The notes beneath the pieces were generated by a model that saw nothing but the letters and a program-made list of their open reading frames with translations, did no database searches and was not told the DNA's origin. This document shows positions 40,933 to 50,071 of a stretch of DNA of 61,674 nucleotides, piece after piece. Source of the DNA: Chlamydiota bacterium. GTDB lineage: Bacteria; Chlamydiota; Chlamydiia; Chlamydiales; Parachlamydiaceae. The position numbers and the translations under genes were made by a program. Numbering within the stretch: the stretch's first letter is position 1; every line of letters starts with the position of its first letter. Location of the stretch: assembly GCA_013287815.1 (NCBI GenBank), contig JABDDC010000008.1, forward strand, positions 1 through 61,674, in the 5' to 3' direction.

Positions 40933-43900
40933 ATGAAGATTGTAAAGCGAATTTTTATATTTTTATTTGTAGTTATTTTGTTATTAGTAATTTTCATAGC
41001 TGCCCTCCCCACCATCATCAGTACTGAATGGGGAAAAAGCAACGTGGAAGCTATGCTTAACAAAGGCATCCCTGGCAAAATTGTAATCAAATCCATCAAA
41101 ATCAACTGGGGGCATGGTCAAAGCCTCGAAGGTGTTGAACTGAAAGATCCAGATGGAAAGCTGGTCGCTGACTTAGAAAAATTTCATACCGATGCCAGTC
41201 TGTGGCGGCTCCTGTGGGGGAGCACTCATCTAGGCAATACGATCATCAAAGATTTGAATCTGTCAATCGTGTCAGATGTGGACGGCCAAACTAATTTACA
41301 AAAAGCTTTGGGCATGAAGTCCAAGGAAGCGACGCTGCCCCCTTCAACCATTCACTTATCAAATGTCAATGCTGAACTCTCACTTAACAACGGACCCATC
41401 TCTGCCCATATTTCAGGTAAGACCAGGGAAGAGTCGATGGAGGGCTCGTTCAAAGCCGACTTACTGCTTAATCAGAATATGGCAGCAAGCTGGGACGCCT
41501 TTTCAGAAGAGTCGAAAAAACTCCTCACCGTTGAAGGAAGCAAAGAAGCTGTCATCAACGTTAATGTGGTTAACTTTCCGGTAGATATCATCGACCGGCT
41601 GATTAACTTAAAAAATCCGAAACTTGATTCAATTTTCCGTCGATTATTAGGGGATAAGCTTAATCTCACCGTTGAAAAAGAAAGCAATCAGGAGGGTCTT
41701 GTATTCAATCTGAAAGCCACGACGCCTAAGCTTAACGGCTCCTTTAAAGGAGAGTTTGTAAAAGGGTTGATCTCTTTGAAAGAGCCTGGCCGGTTTAACT
41801 TGATGCTCGATGCAAAAACAATCAATTCTATGCTCGATGATAACATGCTGGAATCCGATACAAATATTTCCATCACATTGGCAGAGTTGACCGTTCCGCT
41901 GCAATTCCTGGAAGATGAGGTGGTGACTGATCCTTGCAGACTTGGATTCAAGCTGCTAGCCGAACTCTCACCGACTAGCATTAAAGGAACTAAAATCAAT
42001 TCATTAACAGCCACCCTTGATGGAACAAAATGTAGCAAGGATCTCATCATTGCTTTCAAGGGAAAGGCAGAGAAGGACAAAGAACCCTATAGCATTGATA
42101 TCACCTTAAAAGGAAAAAAGCCCACTTCTTTGGAAGATTTGAAAAAGTTGGCAGAAAGGACTTTAAGCGGAGAAGTGTTTGCCGAGACACCAAAAGGAAA
42201 ATTCCTGCTTAAAGATTTAAAACTGGAAAATGAAGGGTCCTCAAAAAAACTGTCCGGAACCTTATCACTACTCCAAAAAGATGGAAAAACTTACCCCCTT
42301 CTCTCCTCCCCTACATCATTTATCCTTCAAGTAGACAGTGAGAAATATCGTCTCAAACTTGACGGTTCTTCGTTAAACGGAAAACTAGAAATATTGATAA
42401 ATAAGAATCAGCAGTTGAATCTGCAATCTGCAGACTTCACCTACAATCTGACGCCGGAAGGGATAAAGGAAGCCGGAAAAATGGCCGGCAAAGAGCTCCC
42501 AGACCTGCAAAATACCGCCAAGATTAATCTGAGGGTTGATCCCGCCAAAATCAATCTTAAAGATCCTTTGACCGAACTTGAAGTCAAAGGCGTTGTCAAC
42601 ATCGACAAATTGGACATTAAAGAAGATAGCCAAAGCGTCACACTCGAAAACTTGGTCATACCTTATGCCGTCAATAACCTGTTGCAGACCATTGGAATTA
42701 ATCTGAATGGCGAAGCTTATACCGATCCAAAGGAAAAACACACCAAGCTAAATGTAAGGTTTAGCTCAGAACGTCTATTTACCGATGGCAATCTCAATCT
42801 GAAAGACTCGAAATTCGAAATCATATCGGAATTGTACAGCATCCCTACTTCATTGATCAGCTCCTTTATCTCTAAAGATCTGACACCCATCCTAGGACCT
42901 GTGACGGATGTTGAACTCAAGACAGCCATTGATATGTCAAATCAGTCGGCCGGTTATTGGGATATGTTTATAGACAGCGCGAACCTAAGCGCAAAGGCCC
43001 GCATTAAAATCGAAGATTCGATCACCCTTTACCAATCAACCAAGCCAACCGCTTCTATCAAGTTGACAATTACACCTGAAAGCTATAAGTATCTCAAATC
43101 GATGATGTCAGATAAAGAGGTAAAGGCTATGACACTGGCTGCTCCGGTCGTCCTCGAGGCTTTTCTGACAGATCTGGACATTCCCATTAAAAATAGTCAA
43201 AACTGGGCCAGCCAAGGGAAAATTAAAGGGGAATTCACATCGTCTGACATCAGTTGGAAAGAGCTACCAAAGCTAAAGCCATTTACATTTAATGGAAGCC
43301 TCGACACAAGCAATCTGGCTGAGAAGATCGACTTTGCTGTCAATGGACAGTCGGAAAACTCTTCGCTAGCATTGAATGGCGCCCTATACCGAGCGTTTAC
43401 CGCACAAGGACAGATGCAGAAATTGGATAAAATCGACGTAGAAGGTAAACTGGAAGCTAAGCAGCTCCCTTTAAGCTGGTTCCAAGCGTTCTTGCTGGAC
43501 GAGAAGCATCAAAAGCAGATCAGGGCAGTATTGGGCGATCCACTCGATGCTACGGCCTCTTTCCATTTGAATAATATGAATGGTCCGGTCTATGCCAAGC
43601 TCAGCGGCGCCAATGGAACAGCTGCCCTTGATGGCAAAGTCAATAATGGTATTCTGACCCTAACTTCTCCCTTCCAATGGCAGATTAAAGTAACACCGCA
43701 GCTGGGTCAAGACCTGCTCCAAACAGATATGCCTTTGCTGAGCAGCATCGTTAGTGCAGAAAAACCTTTAATAATATCTATCAGTCAAAATAACTTCTCC
43801 TGCCCGATTTATCCTTTTGATATGAACAAAATTAAAATTGGCGAAGGAAAAATCAACTTCGGCAAAGTCACTGTGCGCAATGAAGGGGACATCAGAAATG

Positions 43901-44493
43901 TACTAAGCCTAATCAAAACTATCCCCGATAACCAGTTTGTCCTTTGGTTCACTCCCGTCTATTTCAATATGGACAAATCACTGCTCACCTTGCGCCGCTT
44001 TGACCTGCTGGTCGCTAATATGTACACACTGGCCAGCTGGGGCACTGTTGATGTGACCACAAACAAAATGGACCTGATTCTAGGTCTAAGCACTCAGTCG
44101 CTCGGTTATGCGTTCAATATCCAGGGACTTGATGACGATTACCTTTTGCAGGTCCCCATCAAAGGGAGAAATGGCAAGGTTGAAGTAGATAAAACAAAGG
44201 TGACGGCCAGGATCACAGCCTTGATAGCTCAATCGCAAAGCAATAGCAACATCAAACTGCTTGGCAGCCTGGTCGATAAAGCTTTGTCTGATGGCGGAGC
44301 TCCCAAACCAACCACCCAGCCCCTCCCCTGGGCCGATCAATTCACAGATCAGTCCAAACCGAACGAACAACCAAAAGACAACAGCAACAGCAGCAGCAGC
44401 AGCAGCTCAAATCCCAAAAAGAAAAAGAAATCAGACGCCAACACCCTCATTGAGCAAGGTGCCAACACGCTGCTAAACCAAATCTTTAAGTAA
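40933..44493 (+). CDS. Giant AsmA-like membrane-anchored protein
   Basis: A 1186-aa protein starting at ATG 40933 (the upstream TTG is not credible). One N-terminal membrane helix (residues ~6-27) is followed by an AsmA-like start: K-I-V-I-K-S-I-K-I-N-W, V-E-L-K-D-P-D-G, and L-N-L-S-I-V repeats of beta-strands throughout. This is the layout of the AsmA/TamB/YhdP repeating-beta-groove proteins that bridge the periplasm and move phospholipids. The C-terminal ~50 residues hold a poly-Ser run (codons AGC repeated, 44384-44406) and a KKKKK patch. A lipid-transport role is inferred from family resemblance. It forms its own transcription unit, ending at a bidirectional terminator. Confidence 0.75.
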   Translation: MKIVKRIFIFLFVVILLLVIFIAALPTIISTEWGKSNVEAMLNKGIPGKIVIKSIKINWGHGQSLEGVELKDPDGKLVADLEKFHTDASLWRLLWGSTHLGNTIIKDLNLSIVSDVDGQTNLQKALGMKSKEATLPPSTIHLSNVNAELSLNNGPISAHISGKTREESMEGSFKADLLLNQNMAASWDAFSEESKKLLTVEGSKEAVINVNVVNFPVDIIDRLINLKNPKLDSIFRRLLGDKLNLTVEKESNQEGLVFNLKATTPKLNGSFKGEFVKGLISLKEPGRFNLMLDAKTINSMLDDNMLESDTNISITLAELTVPLQFLEDEVVTDPCRLGFKLLAELSPTSIKGTKINSLTATLDGTKCSKDLIIAFKGKAEKDKEPYSIDITLKGKKPTSLEDLKKLAERTLSGEVFAETPKGKFLLKDLKLENEGSSKKLSGTLSLLQKDGKTYPLLSSPTSFILQVDSEKYRLKLDGSSLNGKLEILINKNQQLNLQSADFTYNLTPEGIKEAGKMAGKELPDLQNTAKINLRVDPAKINLKDPLTELEVKGVVNIDKLDIKEDSQSVTLENLVIPYAVNNLLQTIGINLNGEAYTDPKEKHTKLNVRFSSERLFTDGNLNLKDSKFEIISELYSIPTSLISSFISKDLTPILGPVTDVELKTAIDMSNQSAGYWDMFIDSANLSAKARIKIEDSITLYQSTKPTASIKLTITPESYKYLKSMMSDKEVKAMTLAAPVVLEAFLTDLDIPIKNSQNWASQGKIKGEFTSSDISWKELPKLKPFTFNGSLDTSNLAEKIDFAVNGQSENSSLALNGALYRAFTAQGQMQKLDKIDVEGKLEAKQLPLSWFQAFLLDEKHQKQIRAVLGDPLDATASFHLNNMNGPVYAKLSGANGTAALDGKVNNGILTLTSPFQWQIKVTPQLGQDLLQTDMPLLSSIVSAEKPLIISISQNNFSCPIYPFDMNKIKIGEGKINFGKVTVRNEGDIRNVLSLIKTIPDNQFVLWFTPVYFNMDKSLLTLRRFDLLVANMYTLASWGTVDVTTNKMDLILGLSTQSLGYAFNIQGLDDDYLLQVPIKGRNGKVEVDKTKVTARITALIAQSQSNSNIKLLGSLVDKALSDGGAPKPTTQPLPWADQFTDQSKPNEQPKDNSNSSSSSSSNPKKKKKSDANTLIEQGANTLLNQIFK

Positions 44494-44502
44494 ATCCAGA
44501 TA

Positions 44503-44529
44503 AAAAAAATGGAGGGCTGAAAGCCCTCC
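44503..44529 (-). terminator. Bidirectional terminator of the AsmA-like and RRM genes
   Basis: GGAGGGCT (44511-44518) pairs with AGCCCTCC (44522-44529) around a 3-base loop. On the minus strand it is followed by a run of Ts (44503-44509), a good rho-independent terminator for the RRM gene. On the plus strand only AAAAGT follows, so it is weaker there. Confidence 0.8.
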
Positions 44530-44577
44530 AAAAGTACTGCACTTTGCTAAGCAAAATGTATTACAGACAAAATCTAA

Positions 44578-44937
44578 TTAGCGTCTGCTACCATAATCTG
44601 ATCTGCCGCCGCCAAAGTCTGATCTGCCGCCACCAAAGTCAGATCTACCGCCGCCATTGTAAGAATCGCGTGGTTCTCTTCTTTCAGAGCGGTCTCTTTC
44701 TTGCGCTAAGCTGACACGAAGTTGACGATCATCAAGAGGCTTGCCATTTAATTCGCGGATAGCGTTAGTTGCAGAATCTGCATCTTTCATTTCGACGAAG
44801 CCAAAGCCTTTTGATTTGCCTGTCATTTGATCAGTAACGACCTTGGCGGTTAGTACTTCACCGAAAACTTCAAAATGAGCCTTCAGTTTGTCCTCAGATG
44901 TCTTCCAAGAGAGGTTACCAACAAATATTTTCTTCAT
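44578..44937 (-). CDS. RRM-domain glycine-rich RNA-binding protein
   Basis: A 119-aa protein starting at 44937, where GGAGA precedes ATG AAG AAA; an ATG 12 bases earlier is too close to that site. Residues 1-80 form one RRM. RNP2 is K-I-F-V-G-N-L-S-W, and RNP1 is KSKGFGFVEM. The tail after residue 88 is Arg/Gly-rich with three GGGRSDF/Y units. Such cold-inducible proteins act as RNA chaperones. The gene is preceded by a long leader (44938-45277) with a 9-bp hairpin and no other gene. Confidence 0.9.
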   Translation of the reverse strand: MKKIFVGNLSWKTSEDKLKAHFEVFGEVLTAKVVTDQMTGKSKGFGFVEMKDADSATNAIRELNGKPLDDRQLRVSLAQERDRSERREPRDSYNGGGRSDFGGGRSDFGGGRSDYGSRR

Positions 44938-44980
44938 ATAATTCTCCATAGAGTAAAGTTTACAAGGGGTCTAAATTGAA

Positions 44981-45010
44981 CTTGTTCAGCTCCCCTAAGC
45001 TCTGAACAAG
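44981..45010 (-). promoter_or_regulatory. Leader hairpin upstream of the RRM gene
   Basis: CTTGTTCAG (44981-44989) and CTGAACAAG (45002-45010) form a perfect 9-bp stem whose loop, on the minus strand, contains AGGGGAG. It lies ~45-75 bases before the RRM start codon within a 340-base gene-free stretch. A post-transcriptional control element is plausible; nothing else stands out in 44938-45277. Confidence 0.4.
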
Positions 45011-45277
45011 GAAATATTGCATACTGATGTAGTAAGGGGAAACAAGGTACTTGAGTTAACTGATCCACGGAAGAAGAGAGACGAATATTATCCTTAGGGA
45101 CTCAAAATTGTACTTATGAACCTCTTTTCGCTACATCTTATGTATGCGTAAAAGGTGTTTTACATAGGGGTGACTTATACCTCTGCTCATTAACAAACTT
45201 TATTTTCGCTTATTATCACATTAATGTCTACAAAAAAAGAAAAAAAGAAAAATTTAAACTTTGAAGTAGAATTTACT

Positions 45278-46510
45278 TCAACCTTCAACCTTCAACACGT
45301 CCTTAGCCTTTTGCCTTCCGTAAGTAGCCATACGTATAGCTGCAAGAACGCAAAGGAAACCTGAGAGGGCGATGACAGTGGATGAACCAAATTGAGCCAG
45401 GCAGAGCGCTCCAATGAGTGGAATGAAAATGCCGCGTACGCCTACAGCGATGACGTTTACGCTGCTGTAGGGAGAGCTGTCTTCATGTTTTGCAAACATG
45501 GGCCCCGACATATTCCAGCTCAGTTCATTGCCCGACTGCATCAAGCCATAGGTCAGATAAGCGATAAATAGCCAAGTGATATGATCTTGGGCGGCGAGAA
45601 GGAAGAGAGAAAACAGTCCCGCAAGGGCAGCAATGATTGCACCTAAGCGGAATAAATCTATCTTGTGGATGAAACGAACCCATAACGGGGATCCGCAGGC
45701 GAAAGCTATCCCCTTACACAATGTGATGGCAACACCCATTTCGGTATAGGAGAGATGTAGCCTGTCGACAAAGAAGACCGGCAGCGCCGGCTGAATGATC
45801 ATCAGTCCGCTTCCAAGGATCATGAATCCAATCTGAAAACGGGTGAAGTCCGGTCGCCTCTGTAAAATATTCCAGGCGCTTTTCCATGGCTGCAGGAGCA
45901 TATGGGTATGGTCAAATGTCTCCGCAATAGGTTCTCCTTCTCGTACCAGGATTTGGCGCTGCCAGAAAAATGCGCACATGGAGATTAGGGACGTCACGAC
46001 GAACATCCAACGCCAGGCACCTATCCATTCATCAAGTACCCATCCAAGGGCAAAAGGTAAAAGTCCGCCGCCAAGATAACCGAAAGCTTGTGTGTAGGAA
46101 AAGACCTTTTCACGTCTTTCTCCAGGAATATTTTGCTTCAGGAGCTCCATCCAGGCTGGCATCATGCCGACCTGTAAAAACATAAACAGTCCAAAACAAG
46201 CGATGGCATACCAGGCATTGTGAATAAAGGGAAAGGCCAGAAACGGAATAAATGCAATCCATCTGGCGGCCATGATGCTTGAAGTTAAACGTCCCGGTAA
46301 GCCATGGACTTGGCGCGACCAATAGGAGGAGAAGATCGATACCAGTGGTTTCAGGGTAATGACCATGGCAAGTTGGAAAGGGGTAGCATTCAAATCTTTA
46401 TATAGGATGAACGGCAAAAGATTAAAAATCCCCCAAAAAGGAGTATCTAGGATACGCGTCCAGACATACGCGTCGGTTGTCTTTTTCATGTAAAGATTAT
46501 CTTGAGGCAT
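45278..46510 (-). CDS. MFS transporter
   Basis: A 410-aa major-facilitator protein with 12 predicted helices. An N-terminal segment DTPFWGIFNLLPFILYKDLN leads into helix 1, an R-Q-V-H-G-L-P-G-R-L loop sits at the 2-3 motif A position, and G-Y-L-G-G-G-L-L-P-F-A-L-G-W occupies helix 5. A second half begins near FTRFQIGFMILGSGLMIIQP. The substrate cannot be deduced. No signature for sugar phosphate or nucleotide carriers was recognised. It lies downstream of the exported 241-aa gene on the same strand (85-base gap) and ends near an AT-rich leader region. Confidence 0.85.
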   Translation of the reverse strand: MPQDNLYMKKTTDAYVWTRILDTPFWGIFNLLPFILYKDLNATPFQLAMVITLKPLVSIFSSYWSRQVHGLPGRLTSSIMAARWIAFIPFLAFPFIHNAWYAIACFGLFMFLQVGMMPAWMELLKQNIPGERREKVFSYTQAFGYLGGGLLPFALGWVLDEWIGAWRWMFVVTSLISMCAFFWQRQILVREGEPIAETFDHTHMLLQPWKSAWNILQRRPDFTRFQIGFMILGSGLMIIQPALPVFFVDRLHLSYTEMGVAITLCKGIAFACGSPLWVRFIHKIDLFRLGAIIAALAGLFSLFLLAAQDHITWLFIAYLTYGLMQSGNELSWNMSGPMFAKHEDSSPYSSVNVIAVGVRGIFIPLIGALCLAQFGSSTVIALSGFLCVLAAIRMATYGRQKAKDVLKVEG

Positions 46511-46595
46511 GCTTGAAGTTTAACAGAAAGACAATATTAAAAAAAGGCTAAAGGGGCCACGCATCTTTGCGTTGAAAAATACGTGACCTATAGCG

Positions 46596-47321
46596 CTATC
46601 TTGTGATTGTCTTCCTGATATCCTCATAGGCTTTGTAACGCTCTGCGAAGGCAGTAGCAATATCTTGAGCGCTCTTGAGGATCTGTTCTTTGATATTATA
46701 AGTAGGACCTACCTGGAGGGTTTTTTTCTCCCATGTGATAGCCTGAAAAGCCATATTTTGATCGAGCTGAAATCTTTGCAACTCCACAGACTCGAACAGC
46801 TTACCTTCGATGCCGATAGCAAATCCTTTCTCGATGGGATAAGCCAGAATCTCTATTTCAAATGCCGGCAATGGCGGCTGACCTTGAGAAGCGAGCGTTT
46901 GTGCATTAATATTGACTGTTTTGAATACGTCTTCAACAACTTGTTTAATTTGGGCCTCTGTCACGCCAAGATTGACATCGCCGGGTTTGAGAATATTGAC
47001 GTAGATGCTGATATTATTTGTGAGGTTAAGTAGATGGTCACTACCCTGCCATTGACCATCACGATAAACAATGATTCCTGGATGGAGATATGTGGCGGTC
47101 ACAGGGATTGGAGCGGACGGGATATTCTTTGGAATTTCAATAGCCGGCTTTTTAGGCTGCTCTTGAGCGGGTTTCTTTGGCTGTAGAGGCTGCATGGATG
47201 GTATGGTCGATGATCCTTGAGTTGTTGAAGTCATCGATGCTGCCCCTTGCTGTGCACTTACGCTGCTGATAAAAGCAATGAAAGAAACGACCAAAATTTT
47301 GTATAAATTCCTTTTTATCAT
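46596..47321 (-). CDS. Exported 241-aa protein of unknown function
   Basis: AAGGAG before the ATG and a signal peptide (residues 1-23, ending SSVSA-QQ) mark an exported protein. Residues 24-75 are a Pro/Gln/Lys/Ser-rich linker (PLQPKKPAQEQPKKPAIEIP). Residues ~76-241 form an alpha/beta domain (PVTATYLHPGIIVYRDGQW, YVNILKPGDVNLGVTEAQIK, and a helix near ILKSAQDIATAFAERYKAY). No family is recognised; the domain resembles small periplasmic DUF proteins with paired strands. It lies between the caspase-like gene and the MFS gene on the same strand. Confidence 0.7.
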   Translation of the reverse strand: MIKRNLYKILVVSFIAFISSVSAQQGAASMTSTTQGSSTIPSMQPLQPKKPAQEQPKKPAIEIPKNIPSAPIPVTATYLHPGIIVYRDGQWQGSDHLLNLTNNISIYVNILKPGDVNLGVTEAQIKQVVEDVFKTVNINAQTLASQGQPPLPAFEIEILAYPIEKGFAIGIEGKLFESVELQRFQLDQNMAFQAITWEKKTLQVGPTYNIKEQILKSAQDIATAFAERYKAYEDIRKTITR

Positions 47322-47485
47322 AGTTTATTCTCCTTTAAGAAATTAAAACTTAAAAATTGACATTAGCAAAAACAGGAGTAAAATGGAAGTTAATTATATA
47401 GGGGACAGGAGAAGGGGGGCTGTGAAGAAATGATGAAACGTCTCGGATCCCCTTTCTAGATTCAAATATATAATTCACAAAAATC

Positions 47486-48262
47486 CTAGTAGATTTTGAT
47501 GATAGGCTTCTGGATATGGCTGATATATCCATTGCAGCGCCTTAAAAGATCTCGCCAGCTGGGACACTCTTCAGTTAATTCTCTATGAAGGCTCGCAAAG
47601 AAACATTGGGTATAGAGTCCGCCCAGATGAGATCCGTAAGAAAATTGCCCCGCGGAGCAGCTTGAAATAGCTATGAAACCTTTAGCCTTTCCGAAAAGTT
47701 GTTCATATTGATCGTAGTCAGGTATTTTAGGATGAAGAGTGATCTGGATCTTTTTGTTTGGGCTGCTAAATCCCCTTTCAATGTAGTTATTGCAGCAATC
47801 GGACATTACCAGTGCAAAGCGAGGCTTTTTATTTTTAATCTTGGTGATAACCCATTCCATCTCGATCCCTGGCTGATACAAAGTGAAGGTAAGGACAGGA
47901 AATGGGGATGTCATGTCGACGGTTCGATAGCCATGTCCTGTAAAATAAAAAATCACTGCGTCATCTTTTTTGAGATTCATCTTTTGTATGTAGAAACTGA
48001 CATCCTTTTTATTGAATCCTCGGCCAACGAAAACCTTCTGCTGCAAGGACATCTTAGCATGCTTGGCAATGATCCTGGTTTCCTGCGTCCATCTTTCGAT
48101 GTCCGGCTTGGTGATGCCCGCCATTTCATTGACAGTGTCACCTACAAAGACAGTGTGGAGGGTAGATCCCCAGACTGAATTGACAGATAAACAAAACAAT
48201 ATAAAAACAAAACATCTGATAATAAAAAGTGACATGTGGGGCATATGGGACGAATAGGACAT
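47486..48262 (-). CDS. Exported caspase-like (peptidase C14) protein
   Basis: A 258-aa protein. An N-terminal hydrophobic signal (residues ~10-32) ends near VWGS. The caspase fold follows, with a V-F-V-G-D-T strand, KDDAVIFYFTGHGYRTVD containing the catalytic His (H110), and RFALVMSDCCNN containing the catalytic Cys (C157 of D-x-C). A later ISSCSAGQFSYGSHLGGLYT segment is the loop around the S1 pocket. The length is that of a bare p20-like domain with little p10, as in bacterial orthocaspases/metacaspases, which cut after Arg/Lys. The signal peptide puts it outside the cytosol. Cellular targets are unknown. It follows pfp on the same strand with a ~160-base gap. Confidence 0.85.
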   Translation of the reverse strand: MSYSSHMPHMSLFIIRCFVFILFCLSVNSVWGSTLHTVFVGDTVNEMAGITKPDIERWTQETRIIAKHAKMSLQQKVFVGRGFNKKDVSFYIQKMNLKKDDAVIFYFTGHGYRTVDMTSPFPVLTFTLYQPGIEMEWVITKIKNKKPRFALVMSDCCNNYIERGFSSPNKKIQITLHPKIPDYDQYEQLFGKAKGFIAISSCSAGQFSYGSHLGGLYTQCFFASLHRELTEECPSWRDLLRRCNGYISHIQKPIIKIY

Positions 48263-48422
48263 TTTTTAGCCTTTATTGCAGCGTCTGATACTCAAGAAAA
48301 CTGATTTAGCCTTTAGCTTAGCTGGAACGAGTTGATGAAGTATTGGTATTGATCCAGATTGAAATTTTAGAAGTGAGTTATCGATAGAACTTTCATACTT
48401 ATCTCTGCATCTTCTACTTCGG

Positions 48423-50051
48423 CTAGCAAATTGTAAGCGGTGGTGTATCAGTCGTGGGACCGTAAAACTGAATCGGTCCGGGACACAGATAATCGTCATC
48501 CATTGCCCATAGCTCTCTTTGGCTTGCAAACTCCTTGAAATATTTGGAGTTAAGGTCGACGAGGGCTTTTTTAATAACCGTGACCTCTTTGCCTCCCCTC
48601 TTTTCCTGGTAAAGCATGGTGTGGATAGGAATTCCCATAATGGTCCACTCGTGAACCGGTTTGGATAGATTTTTAACACAGGCAATGTATCCGCTGACGT
48701 GGTTGTTTAGCAATACTGCTGCAGTGCATCCGAGTGAGTAGCAGTAGTTGGCATCGAAATTAGATGGCATAGCCGAGCGTCCCTCGTATCCGCAGAAGAG
48801 AGGCTGACCGCTAAATTTACCTTTATAACGTCCTTTTATTTCCTGTGTATCTAATTCTTTTACGACCAAATCCATCAAAAAACGTTCTGATTCTATTTTA
48901 GATACCTGGACATTACCATGCGGATCACGGTCGAAAAGGAGCTGTTTTTGTATGTCCTCAGGGAAAATATTAAAGGTTTCCTGAGATGGCTTAGATAACA
49001 TTTCAGCATTAAACCTAGAAACAGCAACTGGAGCCTGCCCAATCGCCGTTTCCAGGCTAGAAGGACCTTTGGCAACAATCTCATTAATTTCTTTCAGCAT
49101 CCGGTTAACATCAGGTATGAATTCAATAATCCCTTCTGGGATCAGGATGGCCCCGTAGTTTTTACCTTGCTCAGCACGTTTTACGACCAGGTCGACAATT
49201 TGCTGCACCACGTCTTTTAAAGTTTGGTTTTTGGCAGCGATCTCTTCGCCAATCAGCGCGAGGTTAGGATGTGTCATGAGGGCACACTCGAGGGTAATAT
49301 GCGAAGCGGAGCGTCCCATCAATTTGACGAAGAAGTAGTATTTTTTTTGCGACAGGGAGTCCTTCAGCGTATTGCCTATGATTTCGGAATAGACCTTGCA
49401 AGCGGTGTCGAAACCAAATGAAATTTCGATGTGTTCACTGCGCAAGTCTCCGTCAATGGTTTTGGGGACGCCGATGACATCGACAGGAACGCCTTGTTTT
49501 TTAAAATACTCAGCTAGAAATGCAGCGTTGCTGTTGGAGTCATCCCCGCCAATAATTACCAGGCCATTCAAACCGAGAGAAACAACCGTCTCTTCGGCAG
49601 CCAGAAATTGTTCAGGGGTTTCAATTTTTGTCCTGCCAGATCCGATAATGTCGAATCCGCCCTGGTTCCTGTAGGACTCCAATAATTTCTCTGTGATTAC
49701 GATCGACTTATTCTTTATGATCCCTCCGGGTCCTTCCAGAAAACCGATCAGGGTGCTGCCAGGATGGATTTTTTTAAGACCATCGAAAAGTCCGGAAATG
49801 GCATTATGTCCTCCGGATGCTTGTCCGCCTGAAAGGACTACACCTACCTTCATAGGAGTTGCAGTCGGCTTCGAACCGCGCTGGAATGAAAGAAAAGGGT
49901 ATTTGGATGTGTTGGGAAAAAGTTCTTTGATGATATCGCTATCGTGTACTACTAATGTTTCATCAGGAGAAGCTACCAAGGAGGGAAGAATTTCAAGGAG
50001 AGGTGGAACATGCGGGATATAATGTGCACGTTCTTTTTGTAAAAAACTCAT
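48423..50051 (-). CDS. pfp: PPi-dependent 6-phosphofructokinase
   Basis: The long-type PFP (~542-558 aa, the plant/chlamydial/spirochaete class), converting fructose-6-phosphate and PPi to fructose-1,6-bisphosphate reversibly. Motifs: GVVLSGGQASGGHN, I-I-G-G-D-D-S-N-S-N-A (the GGDD that selects PPi over ATP), VPKTIDGDL, and KLMGRSASHITLE. The start is ambiguous: 50051 (MSFLQKERAHY) leaves 20 bases after the hydrolase stop, while in-frame starts up to 50099 overlap that gene. The alpha/beta hydrolase directly upstream matches the gene order seen in Chlamydia. Confidence 0.92.
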   Translation of the reverse strand: MSFLQKERAHYIPHVPPLLEILPSLVASPDETLVVHDSDIIKELFPNTSKYPFLSFQRGSKPTATPMKVGVVLSGGQASGGHNAISGLFDGLKKIHPGSTLIGFLEGPGGIIKNKSIVITEKLLESYRNQGGFDIIGSGRTKIETPEQFLAAEETVVSLGLNGLVIIGGDDSNSNAAFLAEYFKKQGVPVDVIGVPKTIDGDLRSEHIEISFGFDTACKVYSEIIGNTLKDSLSQKKYYFFVKLMGRSASHITLECALMTHPNLALIGEEIAAKNQTLKDVVQQIVDLVVKRAEQGKNYGAILIPEGIIEFIPDVNRMLKEINEIVAKGPSSLETAIGQAPVAVSRFNAEMLSKPSQETFNIFPEDIQKQLLFDRDPHGNVQVSKIESERFLMDLVVKELDTQEIKGRYKGKFSGQPLFCGYEGRSAMPSNFDANYCYSLGCTAAVLLNNHVSGYIACVKNLSKPVHEWTIMGIPIHTMLYQEKRGGKEVTVIKKALVDLNSKYFKEFASQRELWAMDDDYLCPGPIQFYGPTTDTPPLTIC

Positions 50052-50071
50052 GGAAGCCATAAACCCTCTCA

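Noticed and set aside
45278-46510. Nucleotide (ATP/ADP) translocase typical of chlamydiae
   Set aside because: The helix pattern and loops are those of the general MFS; no NTT-type motifs were found.
48266-48685. 139-codon minus frame overlapping the pfp 3' end
   Set aside because: It overlaps pfp in another frame and has low-complexity basic composition with no motif; it is a shadow of a well-supported gene.
49018-49040. Third copy of the 40-bp segment inside pfp
   Set aside because: About 21 of 23 bases match (AAACAGCAAYTGGAGCC-like), but the stretch encodes a conserved PFP segment (QAPVAVSRF) and the match is short; chance or codon-level similarity is enough.
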